Under the pieces are notes generated by a model, which saw only the letters and a list, made by a program, of their open reading frames with translations, had not been told where the DNA came from and did not search any database. From contig CM032659.1 in assembly GCA_019095985.1 (NCBI GenBank), positions 3,337,509 to 3,401,508 on the forward strand: a stretch of 64,000 bases of DNA. The letters run 5' to 3'. Position numbers and translations under genes: made by a program. The DNA is from Streblospio benedicti. Its lineage: Eukaryota > Annelida > Polychaeta > Spionida > Spionidae. How positions within the stretch are numbered: position 1 is the first letter of the stretch; every line of letters starts with the position of its first letter. Shown here piece by piece: positions 59,301-64,000 of the stretch.

Positions 59301-60869
59301 CACCCAAAAACAGGGTTGTCTACTATTTTTATAAAGGGCTCAAGCATGGTCCTGGGTAGCTCATGTCTTAAAAATATAAACGCTGCTATAGATTTGCATT
59401 AACTGTCGGGTTCATGATTGCAAAGTGTTGATTTACATGGGATGGGTTTGTCTTGAAAGTGAGCTGCTAGAATGTTCAGATCCAGCTACGCAGGTTAAGA
59501 TACAGCTGTCTATTTACAAAGGCTTGAGACCACAAGAAAATGTCTTCCTATACACAAGTTTTATTATCTACTATGAATTCTGGGAATTTCTTTGACAAAC
59601 AAATCATGTGACTTTTCGCATGTTTTACAATGCATTGTGGGAATTTTTCAGACAAACATTGATAGAGACTAAATTGTTTCATCGTCTATGTCATCACAGG
59701 GTCTGGTTGATCGAGACTAACCACCTAGCGGCCGAATATGGTACTATAATCGTACCCTAATTTCTGTATTGGCAAACAAGTCTATAGATAACCACGTATA
59801 AAATTGGCCATTATTGCGAGTGTCACTGTACCTTGTGGCTGGAGGCTGATGGTCTTGGAGGAGGTGCGTGTGGGGGTGGCAGGCCGGGCCCCCACGGGGT
59901 CGGTGTGTGGGAGGCCGGAGGAGCAGGAGCTCACGGAGTCACGGTGAGACAGGGCGTCCGTGCTGCCCAGCAACATCACTGCAACAGTGACTAGTGCTTT
60001 ATTTGTTAACTAGTCAGTAGAACAGTTGTTATACTATTGTATACTCTTCTAATGAATCAAAATCATTGTACAGGATATATAACTATTGATTGTATTCTGC
60101 CTCTAAAGGGCACCAAATTGCAAATAAAATATTCTGATTCTGATTCTACTTCTACACACACTTTATGTGATTAAGCAATATATACGCAATTATCAGATAT
60201 GCAATTAAGTGATATTGTCTGAGCATCTGAATCCAGAGCTTATTTCCAAAAGTTTCGAGTCAATCAAAAATCACACCAAAACTCACTGAATAAACCAAAC
60301 TACGCATTTCATGAAGATTGATAAACTTGAAACTAAGAAAGAAAAAGAATCCCGACCAAATGATCAATTCATCATTGTTAAACGGACTACAACGACATGA
60401 TGTCAATACGATGTTACAAGCCCTTGAATTTCTAATAACCAGAACCCCAAACACCCTCGTCGACTCATAAGCTGATCCAGGGCGTGGGACCCCCCCTTTT
60501 CGCACCAAAAAACTTCATTTTCATAGGAATTTTCATGAAATCCTTTACGTGTGCTCCCCCCCTTTTCCTTAAGTGCGATTTCCAAAACCCGGGATCTGCC
60601 ATTGTCGACTGACCACTTTCTCCCCTAACCCACCTCCCTCATCCTCGGGCTGCAGCCGTATCTCGGACTTGAACCTGCCGCCTCCCGCGCCGGTGCTGCC
60701 GGTGGGGGTGGGTGGGTCCGGTATGAGCTCGGCTGCCCCGCGGTACGGCGCGGCGGGGTCACCGCCGGGGTCGGCTCCGCCCCCTCCCTGGTTGTACGCG
60801 GACGAGCGGTACGCCATCTGCAGGATGTCCTCATCTTTGGGCACCACCAGCAGCTTCAGCGACTGCTCA
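15811..60869 (-). CDS. ARHGAP21: ARHGAP21/23-like Rho GTPase-activating protein (PDZ-PH-RhoGAP), N-terminus outside window
   Basis: About 38 exons in transcript order: 60869-60634, 59978-59832, 59067-58981, 58833-58764, 58102-58025, 57491-57318, 56772-56644, 56029-55945, 55088-54923, 54543-54383, 53771-53602, 52733-52609, 51265-51188, 50083-49228, 48228-48139, 47390-47221, 46879-46767, 45908-45804, 43957-43900, 40412-40272, 39745-39662, 39334-39161, 38064-38038, 36412-36290, 36124-35934, 35130-35017, 34854-34802, 31976-31851, 30049-29941, 29255-29092, a damaged exon near 28790-28668, 28118-27998, 27569-27397, 26525-26396, 26136-25980, 25322-25217, 18442-18256, 17612-17473, 16773-15811. Phases agree at almost every join, giving about 2,170 residues. 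The PDZ end, PH, RhoGAP and tail motifs match human ARHGAP21 in order. Known role of the family: turning off Rho-type GTPases at Golgi, junctions and cortex. ARHGAP21 and ARHGAP23 cannot be told apart here; the symbol is approximate. Confidence 0.88.
17473..17612 (-). CDS. ARHGAP21: RhoGAP gene exon [19 protein letters not shown]
   Basis: 140 bases, phase 1 to 0, acceptor CCCGCAG, donor GTTAGC. The motif [14 protein letters not shown] resembles human ANVSTITSDYSTTSS in the ARHGAP21 tail, which supports orthology. Confidence 0.85.
17678..17905. mobile_element. Long near-perfect palindrome (hairpin MITE)
   Basis: The left arm from TTTTTTCTTGTTTCTAATTT and the right arm ending AAATTAGAAACAAGAAG are inverse over about 105 bp each, with a centre at about 17790 (GATCCAAAAATCATTTTTGG). 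It is non-coding. Short direct repeats (ACAGAACAGAT...AGTCAAAAA) lie outside at 17298 and 17948. Confidence 0.75.
18256..18442 (-). CDS. ARHGAP21: RhoGAP gene exon: Ala-rich coiled coil and acidic run
   Basis: 187 bases, phase 0 to 1, acceptor CCCCTGTAG, donor GTGAGT. Reads [20 protein letters not shown], continues as a charged helix ([16 protein letters not shown]), and ends with an acidic run (five Asp, then [10 protein letters not shown]). Very GC-rich, unlike the flanking intron. The helix likely forms a coiled coil. Confidence 0.82.
18518..18795. mobile_element. hAT-like TIR element, copy 1
   Basis: The ends are CACTCTGAGTATCAGA and its inverse. The flanks carry ACATTTCCC on both sides, about a 9-bp target duplication, near the 8 bp made by hAT transposases. 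The interior has no coding capacity. A second copy at about 23400-23690 belongs to the tandem duplication, not to a new insertion. Confidence 0.65.
20110..20319. mobile_element. TIR element, family ACTGTAAAACTA (copy 2)
   Basis: Starts ACTGTAAAACTAGAAATGTT and ends with ATATTCTAGTTTTACAGT. Same family as 8878-9089. Its duplicate in the right unit (24925-25130) has lost its right end. Confidence 0.72.
20355..20554. mobile_element. Palindromic MITE, about 200 bp
   Basis: The left arm (ACAGTACTTTCTTCATATCA) and right arm (GTGAAGAAAGTACTGC) are inverse. The arms meet at GTGTGGAGTCCACACAC near 20455. In the right duplicate (about 25060-25165) only collapsed fragments remain. Confidence 0.7.
20608..22979 (-). 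pseudogene. ARHGAP21: Four-exon cassette, damaged left copy
   Basis: Counterparts of the right-copy exons lie at 22979-22801, 21931-21796, 21518-21360 and 20713-20608. The first is six bases longer and strongly altered in its middle, the second six bases longer with internal frame changes, the third two bases longer. Only the fourth is open and almost identical. Splice sites are kept. Joining the right copy (exit phase 0) to this copy (entry phase 1) would break the frame, so the two copies cannot both be translated. Confidence 0.8.
21990..22093. mobile_element. Small TIR element TAGATGCGC (copies 21990-22093 and 26583-26689)
   Basis: Begins TAGATGCGC and ends GCGCATCTA. The interior contains repeated AAACCGA and GTCGGTTTG motifs in opposite orientation, making a hairpin of about 105 bp. 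The second copy is the counterpart in the right unit. Confidence 0.6.
25217..27569 (-). CDS. ARHGAP21: Four-exon cassette, intact right copy
   Basis: Exons 27569-27397, 26525-26396, 26136-25980 and 25322-25217, phases 1-0, 0-1, 1-2 and 2-0, all open. They read [17 protein letters not shown] (human SRELLVSSIFAAASRK), [18 protein letters not shown], then a run of five Gln, [18 protein letters not shown], and [17 protein letters not shown]. The entry phase fits the exon at 27998 and the exit phase fits the exon at 18442. This is the copy that the mRNA most likely uses. Confidence 0.88.
27998..28118 (-). CDS. ARHGAP21: RhoGAP gene exon after the GAP domain (WFFGG)
   Basis: Reads [20 protein letters not shown], as human HDWFFTEEGAEE. 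Donor GTACGT is strong; phase 0 to 1. It is the last exon before the duplicated block, and the block's right edge lies at this exon's donor. Confidence 0.88.
28668..28790 (-). pseudogene. ARHGAP21: Scrambled last RhoGAP-domain exon
   Basis: The family needs an exon here encoding the MEPRNLA-VFGPTLVR-MVTHMPD-IVETLI region. The - strand shows its pieces in the right order but in changing frames: GAGCC, TATTTTGGGCC (FGP), [14 protein letters not shown], then CGCATCATCGAGTGT (RIIEC) and ATCTCACAT (ISH). Stops and several small indels break it, and no clean acceptor is seen. Either this copy is decayed or the sequence is locally wrong. The conserved Asn of this segment cannot be read. Confidence 0.6.
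29092..31976 (-). CDS. ARHGAP21: RhoGAP gene exons: catalytic domain, first three exons
   Basis: Exon 31976-31851 reads [18 protein letters not shown], then GIYRVPGN with the arginine finger (R of YRVPG). Exon 30049-29941 reads [17 protein letters not shown], holding the conserved Lys and Arg-Lys-Leu-Pro. Exon 29255-29092 reads [17 protein letters not shown], then [15 protein letters not shown]. All match human ARHGAP21 closely (ICCKLVEERGL, SFFRKLPEPL, LIHDLPEHHYETLKFL). Catalytic residues are present, so GAP activity is expected if the next exon is intact in the real gene. Confidence 0.93.
29478..29685 (-). mobile_element. tRNA-derived SINE, copy 1
   Basis: Shares GACAGGTTTTTCA, TTTGACTATATCAAG, ATACCATCATCCCAAGCAGC, GGGCTGTTAAAAG and ATCATCTCAACCCAGA in order with 53289-53580. 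RNA polymerase III B-box-like motifs occur on both strands in the family. Orientation is uncertain. Confidence 0.6.
30050..31850 (-). other. Intron within the RhoGAP domain
   Basis: Low-complexity AT-rich sequence of 1.8 kb. A GT-rich stretch (31800-31850) lies at the donor end. No coding signal and no clear mobile element. Confidence 0.6.
32204..32312 (+). mobile_element. tRNA-like sequence (SINE head or tRNA pseudogene)
   Basis: A-box-like TAGCTCAGTGGACTAGAGC and B-box-like GAGTTCGATTCC are about 55 bp apart, enclosed by AGAGAGGCT and AGCCTCTCT that could pair. The total of about 108 bp is too long for a normal tRNA. Confidence 0.45.
32401..33526. repeat. 80-bp direct repeats at 32401-32480 and 33447-33526
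   Basis: TAAGCCATTTC(A/G)TAAATAG and the following 60 bases recur with about three differences and equal length, 1,046 bp apart. An inverted-repeat element (32900-33392) lies between them. Confidence 0.85.
32900..33392. mobile_element. TIR element CAGGGAATATCTC
   Basis: The left end CAGGGAATATCTC is exactly mirrored by GAGATATTCCCTG at the right. Flanks CTATAC and CTACAC may be a target duplication. The interior carries repeated TGCCAAATTTTGGCAG and GGCCAGTGCC motifs. No coding capacity. Confidence 0.65.
34802..36412 (-). CDS. ARHGAP21: RhoGAP gene exons linking PH and RhoGAP
   Basis: Exon 36412-36290 reads [15 protein letters not shown]. Exon 36124-35934 starts [19 protein letters not shown] and ends, in another frame, [17 protein letters not shown] and then [12 protein letters not shown]. 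It is one base too long for its phases, with the change at the G run 36072-36075. Exon 35130-35017 reads [18 protein letters not shown], as in human GTWRKGIPSIMRK. Exon 34854-34802 ends [12 protein letters not shown], the family entry motif to the RhoGAP domain (human VRLDDCPPA). The expected TFGV just before it lies in a different frame, so this exon also looks altered at 34837-34839. Confidence 0.75.
35734..35911. mobile_element. TIR element TACAGTAGAACCTC (copy 1)
   Basis: It starts TACAGTAGAACCTCCCATTA and ends GAGGTGCTACTGTA, with many (A/G)AGACCAC motifs in both directions. Directly left, 35549-35733, is a partial, diverged relative. Further copies lie at 58239-58402 and 60918-61092. 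Confidence 0.75.
37101..37125 (+). other. G-run repeat, possible G-quadruplex
   Basis: Four runs of four or five G separated by single T (TGGGGTGGGGGTGGGGG...). It lies on the template strand of the RhoGAP gene, in an intron, with single-base loops, as in stable G4 motifs. Confidence 0.5.
38038..40412 (-). CDS. ARHGAP21: RhoGAP gene exons: PH domain and 27-base microexon
   Basis: Exon 40412-40272 reads [15 protein letters not shown] and ends [14 protein letters not shown], the first PH strand. Exon 39745-39662 reads [20 protein letters not shown]. Exon 39334-39161 reads [18 protein letters not shown], then [16 protein letters not shown], almost the same as human ([22 protein letters not shown]). 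The tryptophan of the last PH helix is present. Microexon 38064-38038 (ANNNPDADE, donor GTAAGT) matches the human stretch after the PH domain. Known role of this PH domain in ARHGAP21: binding active ARF1 at the Golgi. Confidence 0.9.
40466..40784. mobile_element. Two abutting TIR elements (40466-40637 and 40636-40784)
   Basis: Each begins TACAG(C/T)GAA(C/T)GTCCTCA and ends TGAGGACAT(T/C)(T/C)ACTGTA. The right end of the first and left end of the second overlap at TGTACA (40635-40640). A third, right-truncated copy is at 57870-58020. They share TCACAAATCCTTCC and CAGTTTTTCC. Confidence 0.78.
41034..41056. repeat. Short (TA)n microsatellite
   Basis: About ten TA units, preceded by a short CT run. 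Confidence 0.9.
41600..41730. repeat. Dispersed repeat, three copies
   Basis: The segment CAGACAAACATT(A/G)ATAG(C/A)GACTAAATT with preceding TGTTTTACAATG recurs at 59610-59680. The following part TCATCACAGGGTCTGGTTGA is shared between 57787-57815 and 59691-59720. Family not recognised. Confidence 0.55.
43222..43446 (+). mobile_element. LINE 3' tail fragment
   Basis: The + strand in one frame reads [24 protein letters not shown], stop, [19 protein letters not shown], stop, MAWRGAV. This fits the C-terminal tail typical of non-LTR retrotransposon proteins (KRPRKTW...VVKKDL...W). Two in-frame stops show that it is dead. The 5' part is absent. Confidence 0.55.
43900..46879 (-). CDS. ARHGAP21: RhoGAP gene exons between polyQ and PH domain
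   Basis: Exon 46879-46767 reads [20 protein letters not shown] (human has SIPFIDEPTSPSID here). Exon 45908-45804 (105 bases, phase 2 to 2, donor GTAAGT) reads [20 protein letters not shown]. Exon 43957-43900 reads [16 protein letters not shown]. All phases agree, and the last runs straight into TPRILEATE of the next exon. Confidence 0.78.
44072..44148. repeat. (TA)n microsatellite
   Basis: About 75 bp of nearly pure TA, with one TATTAT interruption. It lies in the intron between the exons at 45804 and 43957. Confidence 0.95.
44213..44300 (-). mobile_element. tRNA-like SINE fragment
   Basis: On the - strand, GATAGCAGGATGG (A-box-like) and GTTTGAATCCTGG (B-box-like) lie at tRNA-like spacing. 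No full element boundary is visible. Confidence 0.35.
47221..48228 (-). CDS. ARHGAP21: RhoGAP gene exons with polyglutamine tract
   Basis: Exon 48228-48139 (90 bases, phase 1 to 1) reads [20 protein letters not shown]. Exon 47390-47221 (phase 1 to 0) reads [20 protein letters not shown], a motif similar to human LRHQSYILAVND, followed by about 16 Gln from a nearly pure CAG run (47272-47321) and then EEEVPAVG. The tract is likely length-variable. Confidence 0.8.
47272..47321 (-). repeat. CAG repeat coding for polyglutamine
   Basis: 50 bp of pure CTG on the + strand (CAG on the coding strand), giving about 16 Gln inside a coding exon. Confidence 0.95.
48275..48512. mobile_element. Palindromic element, about 238 bp
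   Basis: Left arm TTTTAAATTATATTTATTCT...AGCTGTTCAAAGGTTCAAAAACAG is mirrored at the right (CTGTTTTTGAACCTTTGAACAGCT...). Arms of about 80 bp surround a unique centre. Confidence 0.75.
49228..50083 (-). CDS. ARHGAP21: Large RhoGAP gene exon: Gln tract, His/Ser-rich, RGYSP repeats; one-base frameshift
   Basis: Acceptor TTCTGCAG, donor GTGTGT. It begins [15 protein letters not shown], then a Gln run of about 13, then [13 protein letters not shown] and a His/Ser-rich stretch. Its second half, in a different frame, carries repeats of the type [24 protein letters not shown] and RGYSPKG. The exon length is one base more than its phases (1 in, 1 out) require. The frame change falls at the run of six G at 49588-49593 (C on the coding strand), so one surplus base there is the simplest reading. 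The protein is disordered. Confidence 0.75.
51188..52733 (-). CDS. ARHGAP21: RhoGAP gene exons [13 protein letters not shown] and FQQLQATDS
   Basis: Exon 52733-52609 (phase 2 to 1, donor GTAAGT) ends [15 protein letters not shown], like human RHQSYILAVND. Exon 51265-51188 (78 bases, phase 1 to 1) reads [20 protein letters not shown]. Phases agree. The second exon has weaker support because it is short and its homology is not clear. Confidence 0.65.
53289..53580 (-). mobile_element. Composite tRNA-derived SINE, fullest copy
   Basis: About 290 bp. The + strand shows a B-box-like GGGTTCGAATCCCACC at the right end (about 53549), and the - strand shows a second one (GGGGTCATGAGTTTGAGT) in the middle. 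The arrangement suggests two tRNA-like units joined head-to-head. It lies directly beside the exon at 53602. Confidence 0.6.
53602..53771 (-). CDS. ARHGAP21: RhoGAP gene exon, Ser-rich plus INIYFRNES
   Basis: 170 bases, phase 0 to 2, acceptor TTTCCCCTGTAG, donor GTACGT. A Ser-rich start is followed by [24 protein letters not shown] lies directly after it in the following intron. Confidence 0.78.
54205..54316. mobile_element. Short palindromic MITE
   Basis: TTTAAAGAGAACC...AGGAACC and GGTTCCTATTGG...CTTTAAATTC are inverse around CATTTTCGCCAAAATG (about 54255). Confidence 0.65.
54383..55088 (-). CDS. ARHGAP21: RhoGAP gene exons with two MKKFE/AAKFE motifs
   Basis: Exon 55088-54923 (phase 0 to 1) reads [20 protein letters not shown]. 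Exon 54543-54383 (phase 1 to 0) reads [18 protein letters not shown]. The two share a short basic helix of the form (R)xxKFE(S/R)xT, perhaps a repeated docking motif. Splice sites are GTATGT, GTGAGG and TTTCAG. Confidence 0.78.
55945..56772 (-). CDS. ARHGAP21: RhoGAP gene exons [12 protein letters not shown] and [15 protein letters not shown]
   Basis: Two exons, 56772-56644 (129 bases, phase 2 to 2) and 56029-55945 (85 bases, phase 2 to 0), with good splice sites (GTATGT, GTACGT). The joined frame has no stops. Short hydrophobic motifs such as [12 protein letters not shown] in a disordered region suggest linear binding motifs. The intron between them shows nothing coding. Confidence 0.75.
56215..56310. 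repeat. Dispersed repeat, copies near 56230-56300 and 59230-59292
   Basis: Shared blocks: TATTGGCCT, AACCAT, AAAAT(A/G)TAAGTC, AAGCC(A/G)TTGTCACCAAT, in order. Diverged, non-coding. Confidence 0.5.
57318..57491 (-). CDS. ARHGAP21: RhoGAP gene exon, Ser/Thr-rich
   Basis: 174 bases, phase 2 to 2, acceptor TTCCCCAG, donor GTGAGA. Reads [20 protein letters not shown] and then a Thr-rich end. Disordered and likely phosphorylated. Confidence 0.78.
57870..58020. mobile_element. TIR element, relative of 40466-40784, truncated
   Basis: Starts TACAGTGAATGTCCTCAACA and runs through TCACAAATCCTTCCTTTGTA to CAGTTTTTCCTTTG, ending at the donor region of the exon at 58025. Confidence 0.7.
58025..58102 (-). 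CDS. ARHGAP21: RhoGAP gene exon, disordered
   Basis: 78 bases, phase 2 to 2, acceptor TTGTTTCAG, donor GTACAC. Reads [20 protein letters not shown]. No domain recognised. Confidence 0.75.
58239..58402. mobile_element. TIR element TACAGTAGAACCTC (copy 2)
   Basis: Same family as 35734-35911, opposite orientation, with GGGACCAGTGTTAGGTGGTC and AAGTGGTCTTAGTAT inside. Confidence 0.75.
58426..58572 (-). mobile_element. tRNA-derived SINE, truncated copy
   Basis: Carries the left half of the 53289-53580 element (ACTCTCACTGTTCTGCCAAG ... GACTCGAACTCACGACCCC), then stops at a short AT repeat. The B-box-like motif on the - strand (GTCGTGAGTTCGAGTC) is better kept here. Confidence 0.6.
58764..58833 (-). 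CDS. ARHGAP21: RhoGAP gene exon with NAGNAG acceptor
   Basis: It reads [20 protein letters not shown] in the phase needed by both neighbours. The acceptor is a tandem GAG-CAG, so a one-residue choice is likely. The last ~15 bases and the donor are repeated about 140 bp downstream in the transcript, near 58614-58637. Confidence 0.55.
58981..59067 (-). CDS. ARHGAP21: Possible small RhoGAP gene exon
   Basis: It is GC-rich, 87 bases, with acceptor ACTTAG, donor GTCAGT and phase 1 on both sides, so it can be included or skipped without changing frame. It reads [18 protein letters not shown]. The polypyrimidine tract is weak. It may be a cassette exon or chance. Confidence 0.35.
59832..59978 (-). 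CDS. ARHGAP21: RhoGAP gene exon, Ser/Thr-rich linker
   Basis: Acceptor GTTGCAG and donor GTACAG. The phase fits the PDZ-end exon (1 in, 1 out). It reads [20 protein letters not shown] and ends [11 protein letters not shown]. Disordered, no domain recognised. Confidence 0.75.
60634..60869 (-). CDS. ARHGAP21: RhoGAP gene exon: end of PDZ domain
   Basis: Acceptor CTGTTTCAG lies before 60869 and donor GTGGGT follows 60634. The exon opens one base into a codon and reads [20 protein letters not shown], close to human ARHGAP21 ([14 protein letters not shown]), the last strand of the PDZ domain and its linker. The rest is Gly/Pro-rich. The earlier PDZ exons must lie beyond 64000, as nothing between 60870 and 64000 on this strand looks like them. 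Confidence 0.85.
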
Positions 60870-63800
60870 CTGAAACAGGAGGGATAAGGACAATAAGCAC
60901 GCAGTAAATAAGATATTACAGTAGAACCTCTCTATTAGGACCACTTTTGGGACCAGTGTTAGGTGGTCTCAATAGAGGTGGTCTTTATTTCATTCTGGTA
61001 GCTTTATGGAGGTTTGGGACCGTGAAAAGTGGTCTTATTCTATAGAGGTAGTCTCAATGGATAGGTGGTCTTAATTGGAGGTTTCAATGTAATATGCTGT
61101 CAGATCCACATTCTACACAGTTAGAGCTTAAAGGGAGAACCTAAAAGTTTGCAGATGACTGAAATTGAGTCATCAGTGTTGTTCATGAGATATTTTAGCA
61201 TCGTGAAGAGGTAATCGAAACATCAGATGATTTAGGTTCAGCCACATCAAACGTGTTGTCCGCGATTGTCCCAGTCAGAAAAATGGTTATTTATTTTGCT
61301 TACAATGTAAGTCTAACCGAACAAAATTCTTCCAGATAAAATAGAAAAGTTAACCCGTGGGGAGATACTGCAATACCAGATGCAGTGTGAATGAGATTCC
61401 CTGCAGACCAACAATGGCAGCATAGATTAGATACGAAACCTGCGCATTGACAGTTGCTGCTGTAAATCTGTCCTCTATTCAAGGTTCTACTGTAAGTAAG
61501 CAATACTGTATGTGCAATATTGACGTTGCCTATCATAAAAACATAACAAATAATAATCTTGGCCTTGACAAAGGCTATATTCAGGGTTTTTGCATACCAG
61601 AGTAGTCCATTCAATGTTTTTGCTGTCAAGGTTTTACTGTAACTGCGGGGACATTGTGTCTAGCAGCCGGAGCTAGCAGCTCTAGCAACTGCTGCCGGGA
61701 TCATAACACAGCCAGCCGGCTACTGAACCCACATCGCCGCTTTTTATCATCGTTTGTTTCACTGATAAACAAGAACGCTTCACTTCTGCTAATAGCTCAG
61801 AATCAATGCCATAGATTGGTACGTTTCATGTGCACAGATATGTTGATCATCAAAAGCGATCTGACATAGCATTAAAATATGTGTGAACTCACAACGATCA
61901 CTGTGCAAAATGATGATTGATTGTTTTATCCTTTAATTGTAATTGATCAATCTATCAATAGATGACTTTCTCAACATACATACTATGGCCTTATTTTATA
62001 TATAGATTCAGATTCACATCATCTAGGTTATGAAAAGAATCTTTTGACATTCATCTCCATACTGACAGCTGAACTAGCATCTTTAACCCCAAGACCAGTA
62101 CGTTTCATTGAACATAAGACACTAAAGATCTAGATTTTGAGGAGATTAAATACATACATGTATTGTATTATGCGTTGGAAATTACTACAACAATTCTATC
62201 ACTTTCAATTTGATATTTTCAATTTGAGCATGCAAATGCTTCATTCTGCAAATATACTGAAACAGAAATTAAGAATATTCTGTTTCTGTGTAAAACACAC
62301 ATGTTTCAAGACATCTACATCCTACATCTTCGTGTTTACACCCATCAAAGAATAAAAATGAAAAAAGAAAAGTTGTGTAAGTGTCATTCAATTGAGTGAA
62401 ACAATTTCTATGAAGTTATTTTTTCTCTCATCTTTGCTTCTTATAATTAAATCCTCCTACTATGCAAGTACTGCATTACATAAGCAATGGTTATGTTTTG
62501 TGAGGAGATAACTCAAACTATCACGTCTCACTATGTACACTGTTTATGTAAGACATGCCAGCAAATACTGGTAAGTAAAATACCTAATTTATTCCTTACC
62601 ATAAATCATTAAGCATCTTGCTGATTCATAATGAATTAAAAATTTCTTGATTGTCATAATTTTTGATCAAACTATGACAAACATTTCAAGTATAGACACA
62701 GAATTCCTTGCCTTGAAAAAGATACAAAAATTCAAACAAGTTTAACTTGAAATCAAGCAGCATGATGTATCCGTACTATCTGATGTCGAAATAATACTTG
62801 GTCACTGGAGGTAATTCGTAACTATTTGTTGCTGCATATCAAATCACATTGCCTATTCGTATAACTCTTGATTATTTCCGTCATGGAATACGGCTCTTTT
62901 AAAGTTTGCAATGATCAGCTGTGTCTCTACTACAGTCAATAAAGAAAGCAATGTCCTTAACAAGTTGATCAATCAAGATCAACAGAATGAAATTAAATGC
63001 ATGCAATTATACCAATTATCCAGTGTTACTCCAGTTTCCTATGCGAAATGCGATTTTTCCGATCACGACTTAAACACATTCATTTCTATTCCACCAATGC
63101 ATGTCATAACTTAGTGAATATTCAAACATGTAATATGCTGTATTCCATGAATATTCCAGTCACCTCTTGATTTTTTTCCAATCACAAGTAGACAGGATTC
63201 AAGTGATACAAACTGGTGATTTGATGTTGTGATTTTCATTATCAAAATGAAATATCAAGGATGGAAAAAGGTGAAAAGACATTGAAGGTTTAATATAGGG
63301 CATTGTATGCTCCGCAGTACTGCAAGTATGTGGATGACTATGAGCCAGCTATCTCTAGAATACTCATCCTCATGATTTAAATCCTCTATTCTGTTTTACA
63401 ATAACGTTTCCTGTGGCAATTATGCCAATATTCCTCACAGAAATTGAAGTTTTGTGTGAATTCTAATTCTAAATGTCCTCACAATGAATCAAAATATTAT
63501 TTCTAAAATCAGCTGTATGTTGACTTCCTTTGTAAGTCCTGTTATATCAATAAAAGGTTATTAGTTATTGTTACATGTACAATGCATGGCAGACCACCCT
63601 AGCAGCCAGCATGTATATATAACATTACGCCTTTTGGCAAAATTAGAGACACATGACCTATTTAATTATGACCAGGTTCACCAAGCAAAAATTGGGTTAG
63701 TAGACTTTTTTTTAGTCCTAAAAAAGCTAGCAATCAGCATGTTTTTCATGACGCCGTTCCTATTCCTGTTAATTGCATATATTAAGCATGAAAATTTGAC

Positions 63801-64000
63801 CGTGTTATGATCATTTGAATTATAAAAAAAATATATGATCATGTGATTTGTTTGTACAGCTCAAGGACTTTGCATATTAGCCAATTTGTGCCATGATCAA
63901 CTTCCACAAACAAGCAGCGGATCTTTCTGCACCTACACCACAGTGATTTTGTGACACGGTCGAAGACAATGTCCACACACCCAGGGGCTTTAGACCCCAC
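60870..64000 (-). other. Intron upstream of the PDZ-end exon
   Basis: AT-rich, no exon seen on either strand apart from the MITE at 60918-61092. A GC-richer patch at 61655-61740 gives no family match. The PDZ exons are expected beyond this edge. Confidence 0.6.
60918..61092. mobile_element. TIR element TACAGTAGAACCTC (copy 3)
   Basis: Close to copy 2, sharing GGGACCAGTGTTAGGTGGTC and GGAGGTTTGGGACCGTGAAA. The right end is degraded. Confidence 0.75.

Noticed and set aside
63880-64000. A PDZ exon at the right edge on the - strand
   Set aside because: The translated frames contain stops and no PDZ motif (no GLGF-like loop).

Overview
The window is intron-rich, AT-rich animal DNA with GC-rich coding exons, GT-AG introns, and many small palindromic DNA transposon relics and tRNA-derived SINEs. 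No long retroelement and nothing bacterial is seen. The two genes and the repeat style suggest an invertebrate bilaterian, probably marine. The exact group cannot be fixed from the sequence.

Two protein genes lie tail to tail. On the + strand (143-7534), 13 exons encode about 1,245 residues related to tastin (TROAP), a spindle and centrosome protein. Its C-terminal box, a middle coiled coil, two KEN boxes and dense SP/TP sites fit a cell-cycle regulated mitotic protein. On the - strand (60869 down to 15811), about 38 exons encode the end of a PDZ domain, a long disordered region, a PH domain, a RhoGAP domain and a long tail. This is an ARHGAP21/ARHGAP23-type protein whose first exons lie beyond 64000. 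Between the two stop codons (7535-15810) lie two 3'UTRs, a MITE, a minisatellite and diverged direct repeats.

Inside the RhoGAP gene a block of about 4.6-4.9 kb holding four exons is present twice in tandem (18513-23395 and 23396-27997). The right copy has clean exons that join in frame. The left copy has three damaged exons and noisy introns, and splice phases do not allow both copies to be used in one mRNA.

Elsewhere, three coding exons carry one extra base in a short C/G run, a fourth shows a suspect local frame change, and the last RhoGAP exon (about 28668-28790) is recognisable but scrambled. Together these suggest sequence or assembly error, though true decay of one allele is possible. 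The introns carry at least eight families of terminal-inverted-repeat relics, a composite SINE, one LINE tail, 80-bp direct repeats and microsatellites. No tRNA, rRNA, CRISPR array or retroviral element was recognised.
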